9,010 nucleotides of DNA from Clostridia bacterium. GTDB taxonomy: Bacteria > Bacillota > Clostridia > Christensenellales > Aristaeellaceae. The notes below the pieces were generated by a model. That model made no database searches, was not told the DNA's origin, and saw only the letters and a list, made by a program, of their open reading frames with translations. Below, in pieces: positions 1 to 5,785 of the stretch (positions within the stretch are counted from its first letter, which is position 1; every line of letters begins with the position of its first letter). The DNA is taken from contig CAAEEC010000267.1 of assembly GCA_900754755.1 (NCBI GenBank), forward strand, positions 1 through 9,010, in the 5' to 3' direction. Position numbers and translations under genes: made by a program.

Positions 1-344
1 CGCGTTTGGTACCGTTCCTGTTGGCGCGCCGCGGGATCGCCGCCCTCGCGCCAGCAATCCGGCAGATTCCCCGGCCCATATTTTAGCGACGCGCGCAGGA
101 ATTCCTCGCTGATGCCAGCGATCACCTGCCGGCCATTGCCATCGCACAGCGGCAGATAGATCACAATCAGCCCCAGCGTGGCCAGCCCGCCCAGCGCGTA
201 TTCTTTTTCGATCAGGCAAGTTCTGGCGCCTTCGCGCGCGGCTGCCAGGGCCGCGGCCGCGCCCGCCACGCCGCCGCCCAATACGCACACATCGTATTCG
301 GCTTCGATCGGAATGCTTCGCCCAGGTTCGGCAAACGCTTGCAT
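1..344 (-). CDS. FAD-dependent oxidoreductase, N-terminal part (runs off the window)
   Basis: Probable flavoprotein oxidoreductase; only the first 114 codons are present and the C-terminus lies outside the left edge. After a 16-residue lead the protein has a beta strand and dinucleotide-binding loop YDVCVLGGGVAGAAAA (residues 17-32), then an acidic residue ending the second strand (LIEKE, Glu46). Next comes a GGLATLG stretch (52-58). This order is typical of the FAD_oxidored (PF12831-like) and fumarate-reductase-like flavoproteins. The start is ATG at 344, supported by GGAGG at 354-358 with a 9-nt spacer. The gene begins 33 nt after the stop of the upstream ABC exporter gene with no terminator between them, so it is probably the third gene of that operon. 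The substrate cannot be told from this fragment. The FAD fold is clear; the exact subfamily is less certain. Confidence 0.82.
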   Translation of the reverse strand, partial: MQAFAEPGRSIPIEAEYDVCVLGGGVAGAAAALAAAREGARTCLIEKEYALGGLATLGLIVIYLPLCDGNGRQVIAGISEEFLRASLKYGPGNLPDCWREGGDPAARQQERYQT

Positions 345-377
345 ATTCTCTTTCCTCCCCATTTCCAAGTCCCATTT

Positions 378-2213
378 TTAGCGGATGCCCAGCACAGCTT
401 GCTCCATTTCTTCCTTGAATTGGTTGGCGTAGAGGTTGTAATAGTATCCTTTTTGGCGCAGGAGGGATTTGTGGTTGCCCTCCTCGATCACTTTGCCATC
501 CGAAATCACGAGGATGCGGTCCGCCGTGCGCACGGTGCTCAGGCGGTGCGCGATGATGAAGCTGGTGCGGCCGTCGAGCGTCTTCTGGATGGCGTGCTGG
601 ATGGTCATTTCGGTTTCGGTGTCGACGGAGCTGGTCGCCTCGTCCAGCACAAAAATCGCCGGGTTGGCCAGCAGCGCGCGGGCAAAGGAGATCAGTTGCT
701 TCTGCCCCGTGGACAGGCGGTTGCCGCCCTCGCCCACGTCGGTATCGTAGCCCTTTTCAAAGGCGAGGATGAATTCCTCGGCGTTGACCATGCGCGCGGC
801 CTCTTCCACTTCCTGATCCGTGGCTTCCAGGCGGCCGTAACGGATGTTTTCGCGGATGGTGCCGGAAAACAGGTGCGGCTGCTGTAGCACATAGCCCAGG
901 TGCGATTGCAGCCACAGCTGGCTGCGCTCGCGGTAGTCCACGCCGTCGATCAGAATGCGGCCCTTGGTCGGCTCGTAAAAGCGGCAGATCAAATTCACGA
1001 TGGTGGATTTGCCGCTGCCCGTTTCGCCCACCAGGGCGATGGTTTCGCCAGCCTTCACGCGCAAATTGAAATCGTGCAGCACTTCCTCGCCGCCCTTGTA
1101 TTGGAACGAAACGTTTTCAAATTCAATATCGCCATGGATGGGCGGCCAGTTTTCGCGCTTGGGATCGAAGTTATCGCCATACACGGCCTCAACCTCGGGC
1201 GTATCGGCGATTTCCGGCTCGGTTTCCAGCATGGTGATCACGCGCTCCGCCGCGGCCTGCGAGGATTGCAAGTCGGCAAAGATGCGGGCCACGTTGCTGA
1301 TGGGCTCGAAAATGCCGGTCGCGTAGGACACAAAGGCCGAAAGCGTACCCACGCTCAGCCCGCCCACGCCCGCGAGCAGATCGCCGCCGCCCTTCCAGAT
1401 GATGTACGCCGAGGCGATTGCGCCCAGCGACATGACGATGGGATAGAACAGCGCCGAGAGCACGGCCGCGCGGATGGAACTCTTGCGCATGGTGCTGGTG
1501 AGTTCCTGGAACTCGCCAAAGTTGGCTTCCTCGCGCACGAGGGTTTTGGTGGTTTTCGCGCCCATAATGCCCTCGTTGAAGGCGCCGGTGATTTTGGAAT
1601 TGGTCTTGCGCACTTCGCGGTAGTTGGCCAGGATGCGCTTTTGGAAATACACGGCGAACACCGCCACGATGGGCAGCGCCACCAGCGTGACCAGCGCGAG
1701 GTGCAGATTCATGGAGAGCATCACGCACGCGACCATCACCACATACCCCGCCGACCACAGCAAATCGATCAGGCCCCAGCCGATGGTATCGCCCAGGCGC
1801 TGGGTGTCGCTGGTCATGCGGGCGATGAGATAGCCCACGGGCGTGCGGTCGTAAAACGCGAAGGGCAGCTCCTGCAGGCGCTTAAAGCCCAGCTTGCGGA
1901 TGCGGTGGCACATGCCCGCCTCCACGCGCCCGGCGAGGAAGGAAAAGGCGAAGATCGCCGCCACCTGGATCAGCACGACGGAAGCGTATTTCAAAACGAA
2001 CCAGCCCAGTCCCTCCGTTTGCCCGTTGGCGATGTACACGTCGATGGCTTCGCGCGTGAGCAGGGGGAACACCACGTCCATGCCCGCGCACACGAGCATC
2101 ATGGCGGCCACGACGAAAAGATGCTTGTAAAACGGCTTGGCGTATTTGAGCAGATGCACCCAGATGCCCGCGTCAAACCGCTTGGTATAATCCTGTTCTT
2201 CCTGGAATTGCAC
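378..2213 (-). CDS. Heterodimeric ABC exporter half-transporter, catalytic-Glu subunit (BmrD/YfiC-like)
   Basis: Half of an ABC multidrug-type exporter: an N-terminal six-helix membrane domain (about residues 20-320) and a C-terminal ATPase domain (about 360-595). Counting from the GTG start, the motifs are Walker A GETGSGKST (396-404), Q-loop in VLQQPHLF (Gln444), signature LSTGQ (500-504, Thr in place of the usual first Gly), Walker B FVLDE with catalytic Glu525, and H-loop His556. The 611-aa length is normal for the family. The longest frame starts at TTG 2219, but that codon lies inside the Shine-Dalgarno GAGGTGAT (2219-2226). GTG at 2213 has a usable 9-nt spacing and is preferred. The SD overlaps the stop of the upstream partner, which suggests translational coupling. 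Intact Glu plus altered signature is complementary to the partner, so the two should form one asymmetric exporter in the cytoplasmic membrane. The substrate (drug, lipid or peptide) is unknown. Confidence 0.93.
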   Translation of the reverse strand: MQFQEEQDYTKRFDAGIWVHLLKYAKPFYKHLFVVAAMMLVCAGMDVVFPLLTREAIDVYIANGQTEGLGWFVLKYASVVLIQVAAIFAFSFLAGRVEAGMCHRIRKLGFKRLQELPFAFYDRTPVGYLIARMTSDTQRLGDTIGWGLIDLLWSAGYVVMVACVMLSMNLHLALVTLVALPIVAVFAVYFQKRILANYREVRKTNSKITGAFNEGIMGAKTTKTLVREEANFGEFQELTSTMRKSSIRAAVLSALFYPIVMSLGAIASAYIIWKGGGDLLAGVGGLSVGTLSAFVSYATGIFEPISNVARIFADLQSSQAAAERVITMLETEPEIADTPEVEAVYGDNFDPKRENWPPIHGDIEFENVSFQYKGGEEVLHDFNLRVKAGETIALVGETGSGKSTIVNLICRFYEPTKGRILIDGVDYRERSQLWLQSHLGYVLQQPHLFSGTIRENIRYGRLEATDQEVEEAARMVNAEEFILAFEKGYDTDVGEGGNRLSTGQKQLISFARALLANPAIFVLDEATSSVDTETEMTIQHAIQKTLDGRTSFIIAHRLSTVRTADRILVISDGKVIEEGNHKSLLRQKGYYYNLYANQFKEEMEQAVLGIR

Positions 2214-2218
2214 GGCCA

Positions 2219-2226
2219 ATCACCTC
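2219..2226 (-). promoter_or_regulatory. Shine-Dalgarno overlapping the upstream stop, sets the start of the second exporter gene
   Basis: On the minus strand GAGGTGAT runs from 2226 to 2219 and matches the 16S anti-SD in eight positions. It contains the TGA stop (2222-2220) of the upstream ABC gene. The TTG at 2219 would leave only 3 nt after GAGG, whereas GTG at 2213 leaves 9 nt. The site therefore argues for GTG 2213 and for coupled translation of the two subunits. Confidence 0.7.
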
Positions 2227-4094
2227 GTTTCCCGCGCGGGGGCCGTTTCTTCCTCGCCCACATCGCGCCCCAGTTCTTCTTCGAGCGCGGCCTGAATCTG
2301 GTATATGCGGCGATACAGGCCGTCCTCATGGATCAATGCGTTGTGCGTGCCCTGCTGCACGATTTTGCCGCCATCGAGCACGACGATGAAATCCGCCTCG
2401 GAGAGCGTGGTCAGCCGGTGCGAAATGATGAACGTCGTGGCGCCCACCTCGCCGGAGACGCGCTGCTCTTTCAGCGCTTCGCGGATGGCCTTGTCGGTTT
2501 CCGTGTCCACGGCGGAGAGCGAATCGTCGAAGATGAGGATATCGTTTTCGCGCAGCAGCGTGCGCGCAATGGCCACGCGCTGTTTCTGCCCGCCGGAAAG
2601 CGTCACGCCGCGCTCGCCCACCAGCGTTTCATAGCCGTTTTCGAATTCCTGGATGAATTCGTGCGCGGCCGCCGTGCGCGCGGCGCTGTAAATCTCCTCG
2701 TCCGCCGGATCCGGCACGGAAATGCCGATGTTGGCGCGCACCGTGCGCGAATAGAGGAACGGCTCTTGCAAAATCAGTCCGATGCGCGAGCGCAAATGGC
2801 TCTTTTTGATGTTGCGGATGTCCTCGCCGCCGATGCGGATCGCGCCCGCGTCCACCTCGTACAGGCGCTGTAGCAAGTGCATCAGCGTGGATTTGCCGCT
2901 GCCCGTCGCGCCCAGGATGGCCACCGTCTGCCCCGGCTGCACCACAAAGCTCACGCCGCGCAGCACGGGGTTCGCCTTTTCATAGGCGAACTGCACGTTA
3001 TCAAATTCGATGGTGCGGTTCAGCGGCGGGCAAATGGCGTTTTCATCTTCGGTTTCGGGCTTTTGGCTGAGGATTTCGTCGATGCGGTTGAGCGAAACGA
3101 AGGATTTGCCCATGTCCGAAAGGATGCGTCCCAGCTGGCGAATGGGCCACAGCAGCATGGATATGTAGCTGACGAAGATCGTCATCTCGCCCACGGTGAG
3201 CTCGCCCCAGCCGCGCGCCACGATGAACACGCCCATCAGCAGCGTCACGCCCGTCTGCGTCATGCTCAGCGCGTCGGACGCGGACCAGTAGACGGCCAGC
3301 AGGTCGCACAGGCGGCGGTGCTTTTTGAGCAGGTCGTCGTTCGCGGCGTTGAATTTGTCCACCTCGAATTTCTGCCGCCCGAACGCGCGCACCACGCGCA
3401 CGCCCGTGAGGTTTTCCTGCAAAACCGCGCTCATTTTGCCTTCCGCCTCGTCCATCTGGGTGAAGGATTTGCGCACCCAGTTGAAAAACAGCATGGCGAA
3501 GAGGAATAGCGGCGGCACCAGGATCATGGAATACAGCGTCATCTGCACATGGATGCCTAGCATGATCACCAGCGCGACGATGATCATCAGCACCGCGCGG
3601 AAGATTTCCACCACCTGGCCGGACAAAAAGCGGCGGATGGTTTCTACATCGGACGTGCAGCGCTGGATCAAATCGCCGGTTTGCGCCTTGACGTGGTAGT
3701 CATAGGGCAGCACTTGCAGGTGCGCATACAGCCGGTCGCGGATGTTCTTGGCGATGCTCTCGCTCGCCTGCGCCGTCCAGCGGCCGCGCAAATACTGGAA
3801 CACGCCGTTGAGCACGTTGAGCACCACCAGCATCAGCGCGGGCAGCCACAGCCGCGCGAGCAGGTATTCCCGTCCGCCGCGCGCGTAGAGATAGTCGTTC
3901 ATGGCGCCAAAGAAGTTGAGCGGGTTGTCGGTTCCATTCAAATGGTCGACAATCGCGTCCACCGTGCCGCCCAGCACCCGGGGCGTGAGGAAACCGATCG
4001 TGACCGTGAGCGCGACCGTGGCGATCGCACCAACATAGCGCAGGCGGTTGCCGCGCATAAAGTCCATGATCAGCCTCCATCGTCTAGAAGCCAT
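2220..4094 (-). CDS. Heterodimeric ABC exporter half-transporter, degenerate-Walker-B subunit (BmrC/YfiB-like)
   Basis: Partner half-transporter of 624 aa: a six-helix membrane domain (about residues 15-330), then an ATPase domain (about 360-590). Motifs, counted from ATG 4094: Walker A GATGSGKST (395-403), Q-loop LQEPFLYS (Gln443), canonical signature LSGGQ (499-503), Walker B ILIFDDS and H-loop ISHRL (His559). The catalytic Glu after Walker B is replaced by Asp524 (FDD instead of xDE). This is the known mark of the non-hydrolysing site in heterodimeric exporters such as BmrCD, TmrAB and TM287/288. An upstream in-frame ATG at 4151 would add 19 residues, but it has no SD and lies just after a terminator hairpin. 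ATG 4094 has GGGAGGG at 4101-4107 with a 6-nt spacer and is preferred. It is the first structural gene after an apparent attenuation leader, and its stop abuts the start of the second subunit. The transported substrate is unknown. Confidence 0.93.
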   Translation of the reverse strand: MASRRWRLIMDFMRGNRLRYVGAIATVALTVTIGFLTPRVLGGTVDAIVDHLNGTDNPLNFFGAMNDYLYARGGREYLLARLWLPALMLVVLNVLNGVFQYLRGRWTAQASESIAKNIRDRLYAHLQVLPYDYHVKAQTGDLIQRCTSDVETIRRFLSGQVVEIFRAVLMIIVALVIMLGIHVQMTLYSMILVPPLFLFAMLFFNWVRKSFTQMDEAEGKMSAVLQENLTGVRVVRAFGRQKFEVDKFNAANDDLLKKHRRLCDLLAVYWSASDALSMTQTGVTLLMGVFIVARGWGELTVGEMTIFVSYISMLLWPIRQLGRILSDMGKSFVSLNRIDEILSQKPETEDENAICPPLNRTIEFDNVQFAYEKANPVLRGVSFVVQPGQTVAILGATGSGKSTLMHLLQRLYEVDAGAIRIGGEDIRNIKKSHLRSRIGLILQEPFLYSRTVRANIGISVPDPADEEIYSAARTAAAHEFIQEFENGYETLVGERGVTLSGGQKQRVAIARTLLRENDILIFDDSLSAVDTETDKAIREALKEQRVSGEVGATTFIISHRLTTLSEADFIVVLDGGKIVQQGTHNALIHEDGLYRRIYQIQAALEEELGRDVGEEETAPARETR

Positions 4095-4100
4095 TGGTAT

Positions 4101-4107
4101 CCCTCCC
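4101..4107 (-). promoter_or_regulatory. Shine-Dalgarno deciding the start of the first exporter gene
   Basis: Minus-strand GGGAGGG lies 6 nt before ATG 4094. No comparable site precedes the longer-frame ATG at 4151. This makes the exporter subunit 624 aa and leaves the terminator hairpin (4163-4195) wholly in the untranslated leader. Confidence 0.75.
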
Positions 4108-4162
4108 GTTTTTTCCAAATCCGATCCCGTCCGCCGCGTGGAGCGCTCCATTCCCAGGCCGC

Positions 4163-4195
4163 AAAAAAGCCACCGGGCTTTGCGGCCCGGTGGCT
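4163..4195 (-). terminator. Intrinsic terminator in the exporter leader (probable attenuator)
   Basis: Read on the minus strand: left arm GCCACCGGGC (4194-4185), loop CGCAAA (4184-4179), perfectly complementary right arm GCCCGGTGGC (4178-4169), then six T (4168-4163). A 10-bp GC-rich stem followed directly by T6 is a textbook Rho-independent terminator. The T run is on the minus strand only; on the plus strand the hairpin is followed by TGAAG, so it does not serve the plus strand. It lies about 70 nt before the exporter start and about 180 nt downstream of the predicted transcription start. There it would stop transcripts before the operon unless it is relieved. Confidence 0.85.
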
Positions 4196-4246
4196 GAAGA
4201 ATTGCGTGATATGCCTAAACAGGCGCACCCCACTCAGCAGACGGGC
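4185..4246 (-). promoter_or_regulatory. Candidate antiterminator pairing region
   Basis: Within the last codons of the leader ORF, GCCCG (4246-4242) and GTGG (4233-4230) are separated by TCTGCTGA. Together they can pair with the contiguous CCACCGGGC (4193-4185) of the terminator's left arm: nine base pairs around an 8-nt bulge. Such a helix would exclude the terminator stem. A ribosome stalled early in the ORF would leave the upstream strand free to pair, whereas one reaching the stop codon would cover much of it. The pairing was found by eye and no folding energy was computed. Confidence 0.4.
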
Positions 4247-4331
4247 AACCCAACAAAGATGCGAAACCAAAATTGCGCGCACTTCCCCCTTTGCACGCCG
4301 ACGCAGCCATACGCTTTGCCCTATTCTTCAT
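4215..4331 (-). CDS. Putative 38-aa leader peptide ahead of the ABC exporter operon (bmrB-like role)
   Basis: A short ORF of 38 codons (ATG 4331, TAG 4217-4215) that starts MKNRAKRMAAS and ends AEWGAPV. It has one of the strongest ribosome binding sites in the window: AGAAAGGAGG (4349-4340) with an 8-nt spacer. The peptide is small, basic at its N-terminus and contains two Cys; no membrane segment, domain or known family is recognised. Its codons (AGG, CGT, GGA, GGG, AGT, GGT, GCA) differ from the biased usage of the neighbouring genes, as expected if the act of translation matters more than the product. The stop lies 20 nt before the terminator hairpin. By analogy with B. subtilis bmrB upstream of bmrCD, the likely role is to couple ribosome progress to read-through. 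It could also simply be a small protein. That it is translated is inferred from the SD and position only. Confidence 0.6.
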   Translation of the reverse strand: MKNRAKRMAASACKGGSARNFGFASLLGCPSAEWGAPV

Positions 4332-4373
4332 CTTGCCCGCCTCCTTTCTGAATTCTTGTAGAACACAGTAGCT

Positions 4374-4402
4374 AGTATAGCGCATTCCGCGCCATATTGC
4401 AA
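4374..4402 (-). promoter_or_regulatory. Predicted sigma-A type promoter of the ABC exporter operon
   Basis: On the minus strand, -35 TTGCAA (4402-4397), 17-bp spacer, -10 TATACT (4379-4374). The -35 matches the consensus at four of six positions and the -10 at five of six, with ideal spacing. Transcription would begin near 4367, about 18 nt before the leader SD at 4349. Confidence 0.65.
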
Positions 4403-4406
4403 TATG
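4393..4406. repeat. 14-bp perfect palindrome over the exporter -35 box
   Basis: CATATTGCAATATG reads the same on both strands and is centred between 4399 and 4400, inside the -35 hexamer (4397-4402) of the minus-strand promoter. GCG (4388-4390) and CGC (4407-4409) extend the symmetry, with two unpaired bases (GC, 4391-4392) on the left side. A dyad in this place would suit an operator whose bound protein blocks RNA polymerase. No recognising regulator can be named. Confidence 0.5.
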
Positions 4407-4473
4407 CGCCACAAAAGTTAACCATTGCCGTTGGAATCTATGCGCATTGTATGGGTAAATTTTGTGTATGCTC

Positions 4474-4502
4474 TTGACAGCAAGCGGTCGATTGACTATA
4501 AT
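4474..4502 (+). promoter_or_regulatory. Exact-consensus sigma-A promoter of the GntR/ABC operon
   Basis: TTGACA (4474-4479), 17-bp spacer, TATAAT (4497-4502): every hexamer base matches the consensus. Transcription should begin near 4509, leaving a leader of about 35 nt with AGGAGG at 4533-4538. So strong a promoter makes sense when it is held by a repressor, and an inverted repeat overlaps its -10 box. Confidence 0.88.
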
Positions 4503-4531
4503 GTACTTATTGTTCATGTACATTATAGTCA
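4493..4531. repeat. Perfect 14-bp inverted repeat, probable operator for the GntR repressor
   Basis: Arms TGACTATAATGTAC (4493-4506) and GTACATTATAGTCA (4518-4531) are exact reverse complements around an 11-nt gap. The left arm contains the -10 box, and the right arm ends two bases before AGGAGG. Because the predicted start of transcription falls in the gap, only one arm would be in the RNA, so this is a DNA site rather than an RNA hairpin. Its core AATGTA-N13-TACATT resembles the AGTGTA-N13-TACACT site I recall for B. subtilis YtrA, the same regulator subfamily as the gene just downstream. Autorepression is the natural reading. Confidence 0.78.
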
Positions 4532-4544
4532 TAGGAGGCGGCGT

Positions 4545-4925
4545 GTGGACATCATCATCAGTTGCAACACGGGCAAACCCATCTACGAGCAGATCACCTC
4601 GCAAATCAAGGCGATGATCATGCGCGGGGAGCTTCAAACGGGCGATCCCATCCCTTCCATGCGCGCTTTGGCAAAGTCCCTCCACGTGAGCGTGATCACG
4701 GTGCAGCGGGCGTATGAAGACCTGCAGCGCGATGGCTTTATTGAAACCACCGTAGGCCGGGGGAGCTTTGTTTCCGCGCAGAATAAGGATTTTTATCAGG
4801 AAGAGCAGCAGCGGCGCGCCGAGGCGCACTTGCAGGAAGCGGCGGACATCGGCAGAGCCTGCGGCATTCCCGTGGAAAAACTGGTCGAGCTATTGCGGCT
4901 CTTTTATGAGGGGGAAGAAGGATGA
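4545..4925 (+). CDS. GntR-family transcriptional repressor, YtrA subfamily
   Basis: A 126-aa DNA-binding regulator. Residues about 10-78 form a GntR winged helix: IYEQITSQIKAMI, then the family hallmark GELQTGDPIPSMRALAKSL, the recognition-helix segment VSVITVQRAYEDLQRDGF, and the wing ETTVGRGSFVS. The remaining 48 residues are a short charged helical tail, too small for a FadR or UTRA ligand domain. That is typical of the YtrA subfamily, whose genes sit ahead of ABC transporter genes. The start is GTG 4545, with AGGAGG (4533-4538) 6 nt upstream. The longer frame from ATG 4425 is rejected because it would run through the promoter. The stop overlaps the next gene's start (ATGA, 4922-4925). It probably represses its own operon through the inverted repeat at 4493-4531. 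The inducing signal is unknown; in relatives it is often cell-wall-active antibiotics. Confidence 0.92.
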   Translation: MDIIISCNTGKPIYEQITSQIKAMIMRGELQTGDPIPSMRALAKSLHVSVITVQRAYEDLQRDGFIETTVGRGSFVSAQNKDFYQEEQQRRAEAHLQEAADIGRACGIPVEKLVELLRLFYEGEEG

Positions 4926-5785
4926 ACCAAAATGCTTTGGTGGTGCAGGGCCTGGCGAAAACATACGATGGTTTCGCCTTAAAAGACGTGTCGTTCCGCG
5001 TGCCCAGCGGGGCCATCGTAGGGCTGATTGGCGAAAACGGCGCGGGAAAGACCACCACGCTCCACGCCATTCTCGGGCTGATTGACAGGGATGCGGGCGA
5101 CATCGAAATTCTGGGCGAGCGGGACGCGCCCATGCGCGATTCTCTCCGCGGCCAGATCGGCGTGGTCTTCGATGGAAACAATTTTCCCGACGCGCTCACG
5201 CCGCGCAGGCTGAACCGCGTATTTCAAAATCTTTATGCCAATTGGCAGGAAGAAACGTATTTCTCCCTGCTGGAAAAGATGGCCTTGCCAGAAGAACGCA
5301 AGATCAAGGCGCTGTCCAAGGGCATGAAAATGAAGCTGGCCATAGCCGCAGCGCTTTCGCACGATCCCCGGCTGTTGATCCTGGACGAGGCGACGAGCGG
5401 CCTGGATCCCATCGCGCGGGACGACATTCTGGATGTGCTGTGGGATTTTGTGCAGGATGAGAGCCATTCCGTGCTGCTCTCCTCGCACATCACGAGCGAT
5501 CTGGAAAAGATCGCGGATTATATCGTTTTCCTGCATCAGGGCAGGGTGCTGCTGGAAAAGCCCAAGGACGAGCTGCGCTACCAATACGGCATCCTCAAAT
5601 GCGGCGAAACCCAGTTTGCCGCGCTCGACAGGGCGGATATCCTCGCCTACCGGAAGCAGGATTACGAATGGGACGTGCTGGTGGCCGACAAAGCCGCCGC
5701 ACAAAGAAAATACCCCGGCGCGGTCATCGACCCCGCGTCCATCGACGACATCATGCTGCTGTATATCAAGGGGGTTCAAGGATGA
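4922..5785 (+). CDS. ABC transporter ATP-binding protein (ABC-2 type, YtrB-like)
   Basis: The 287-aa nucleotide-binding subunit of an ABC-2 type transporter. Walker A is GENGAGKT (37-44), Walker B LLILDE with catalytic Glu156, D-loop SGLDP (159-163) and H-loop His189 (SSHI). The signature is LSKGM (131-135) rather than LSGGQ, and the Q-loop position reads VVFDG with Asp84 instead of Gln. Both variants fit GntR-linked ABC-2 ATPases as I know them rather than import ATPases. The last ~75 residues form a C-terminal extension common in this group. The ATG overlaps the GntR stop (ATGA), with GAGGGGG at 4908-4914 as SD, and its own stop overlaps the permease start, so all three genes are translationally coupled. 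It should power the permease encoded next. The transported substrate cannot be deduced. Confidence 0.93.
   Translation: MNQNALVVQGLAKTYDGFALKDVSFRVPSGAIVGLIGENGAGKTTTLHAILGLIDRDAGDIEILGERDAPMRDSLRGQIGVVFDGNNFPDALTPRRLNRVFQNLYANWQEETYFSLLEKMALPEERKIKALSKGMKMKLAIAAALSHDPRLLILDEATSGLDPIARDDILDVLWDFVQDESHSVLLSSHITSDLEKIADYIVFLHQGRVLLEKPKDELRYQYGILKCGETQFAALDRADILAYRKQDYEWDVLVADKAAAQRKYPGAVIDPASIDDIMLLYIKGVQG

Noticed and set aside
900..2873. 657-codon plus-strand open frame opposite the ABC exporter genes
   Set aside because: It is rich in His, Ala, Arg, Asp and Gln with no fold-like pattern, as expected for the antisense of GC-rich genes. The opposite strand carries all ABC motifs across the same interval.
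4095..4151. 19-residue N-terminal extension of the first exporter subunit from ATG 4151
   Set aside because: No SD precedes 4151, the site is 11 nt past the terminator T run, and ATG 4094 has a strong SD. The extension is also polar and unlike the family's usual start.
4070..4282. 70-codon minus-strand frame spanning the terminator hairpin
   Set aside because: It has no SD, runs through the terminator and overlaps both the leader ORF and the exporter start in other frames.
4425..4544. 40-residue N-terminal extension of the GntR regulator
   Set aside because: It would be encoded across the -35 and -10 boxes and the operator. GTG 4545 after AGGAGG gives the normal length for the YtrA subfamily.
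4215..4829. 204-codon minus-strand frame covering the GntR gene and both promoters
   Set aside because: It crosses two promoters and two dyads and is antisense to a clear winged-helix gene. Only its last 38 codons, after the strong SD at 4340-4349, are kept as a leader peptide.
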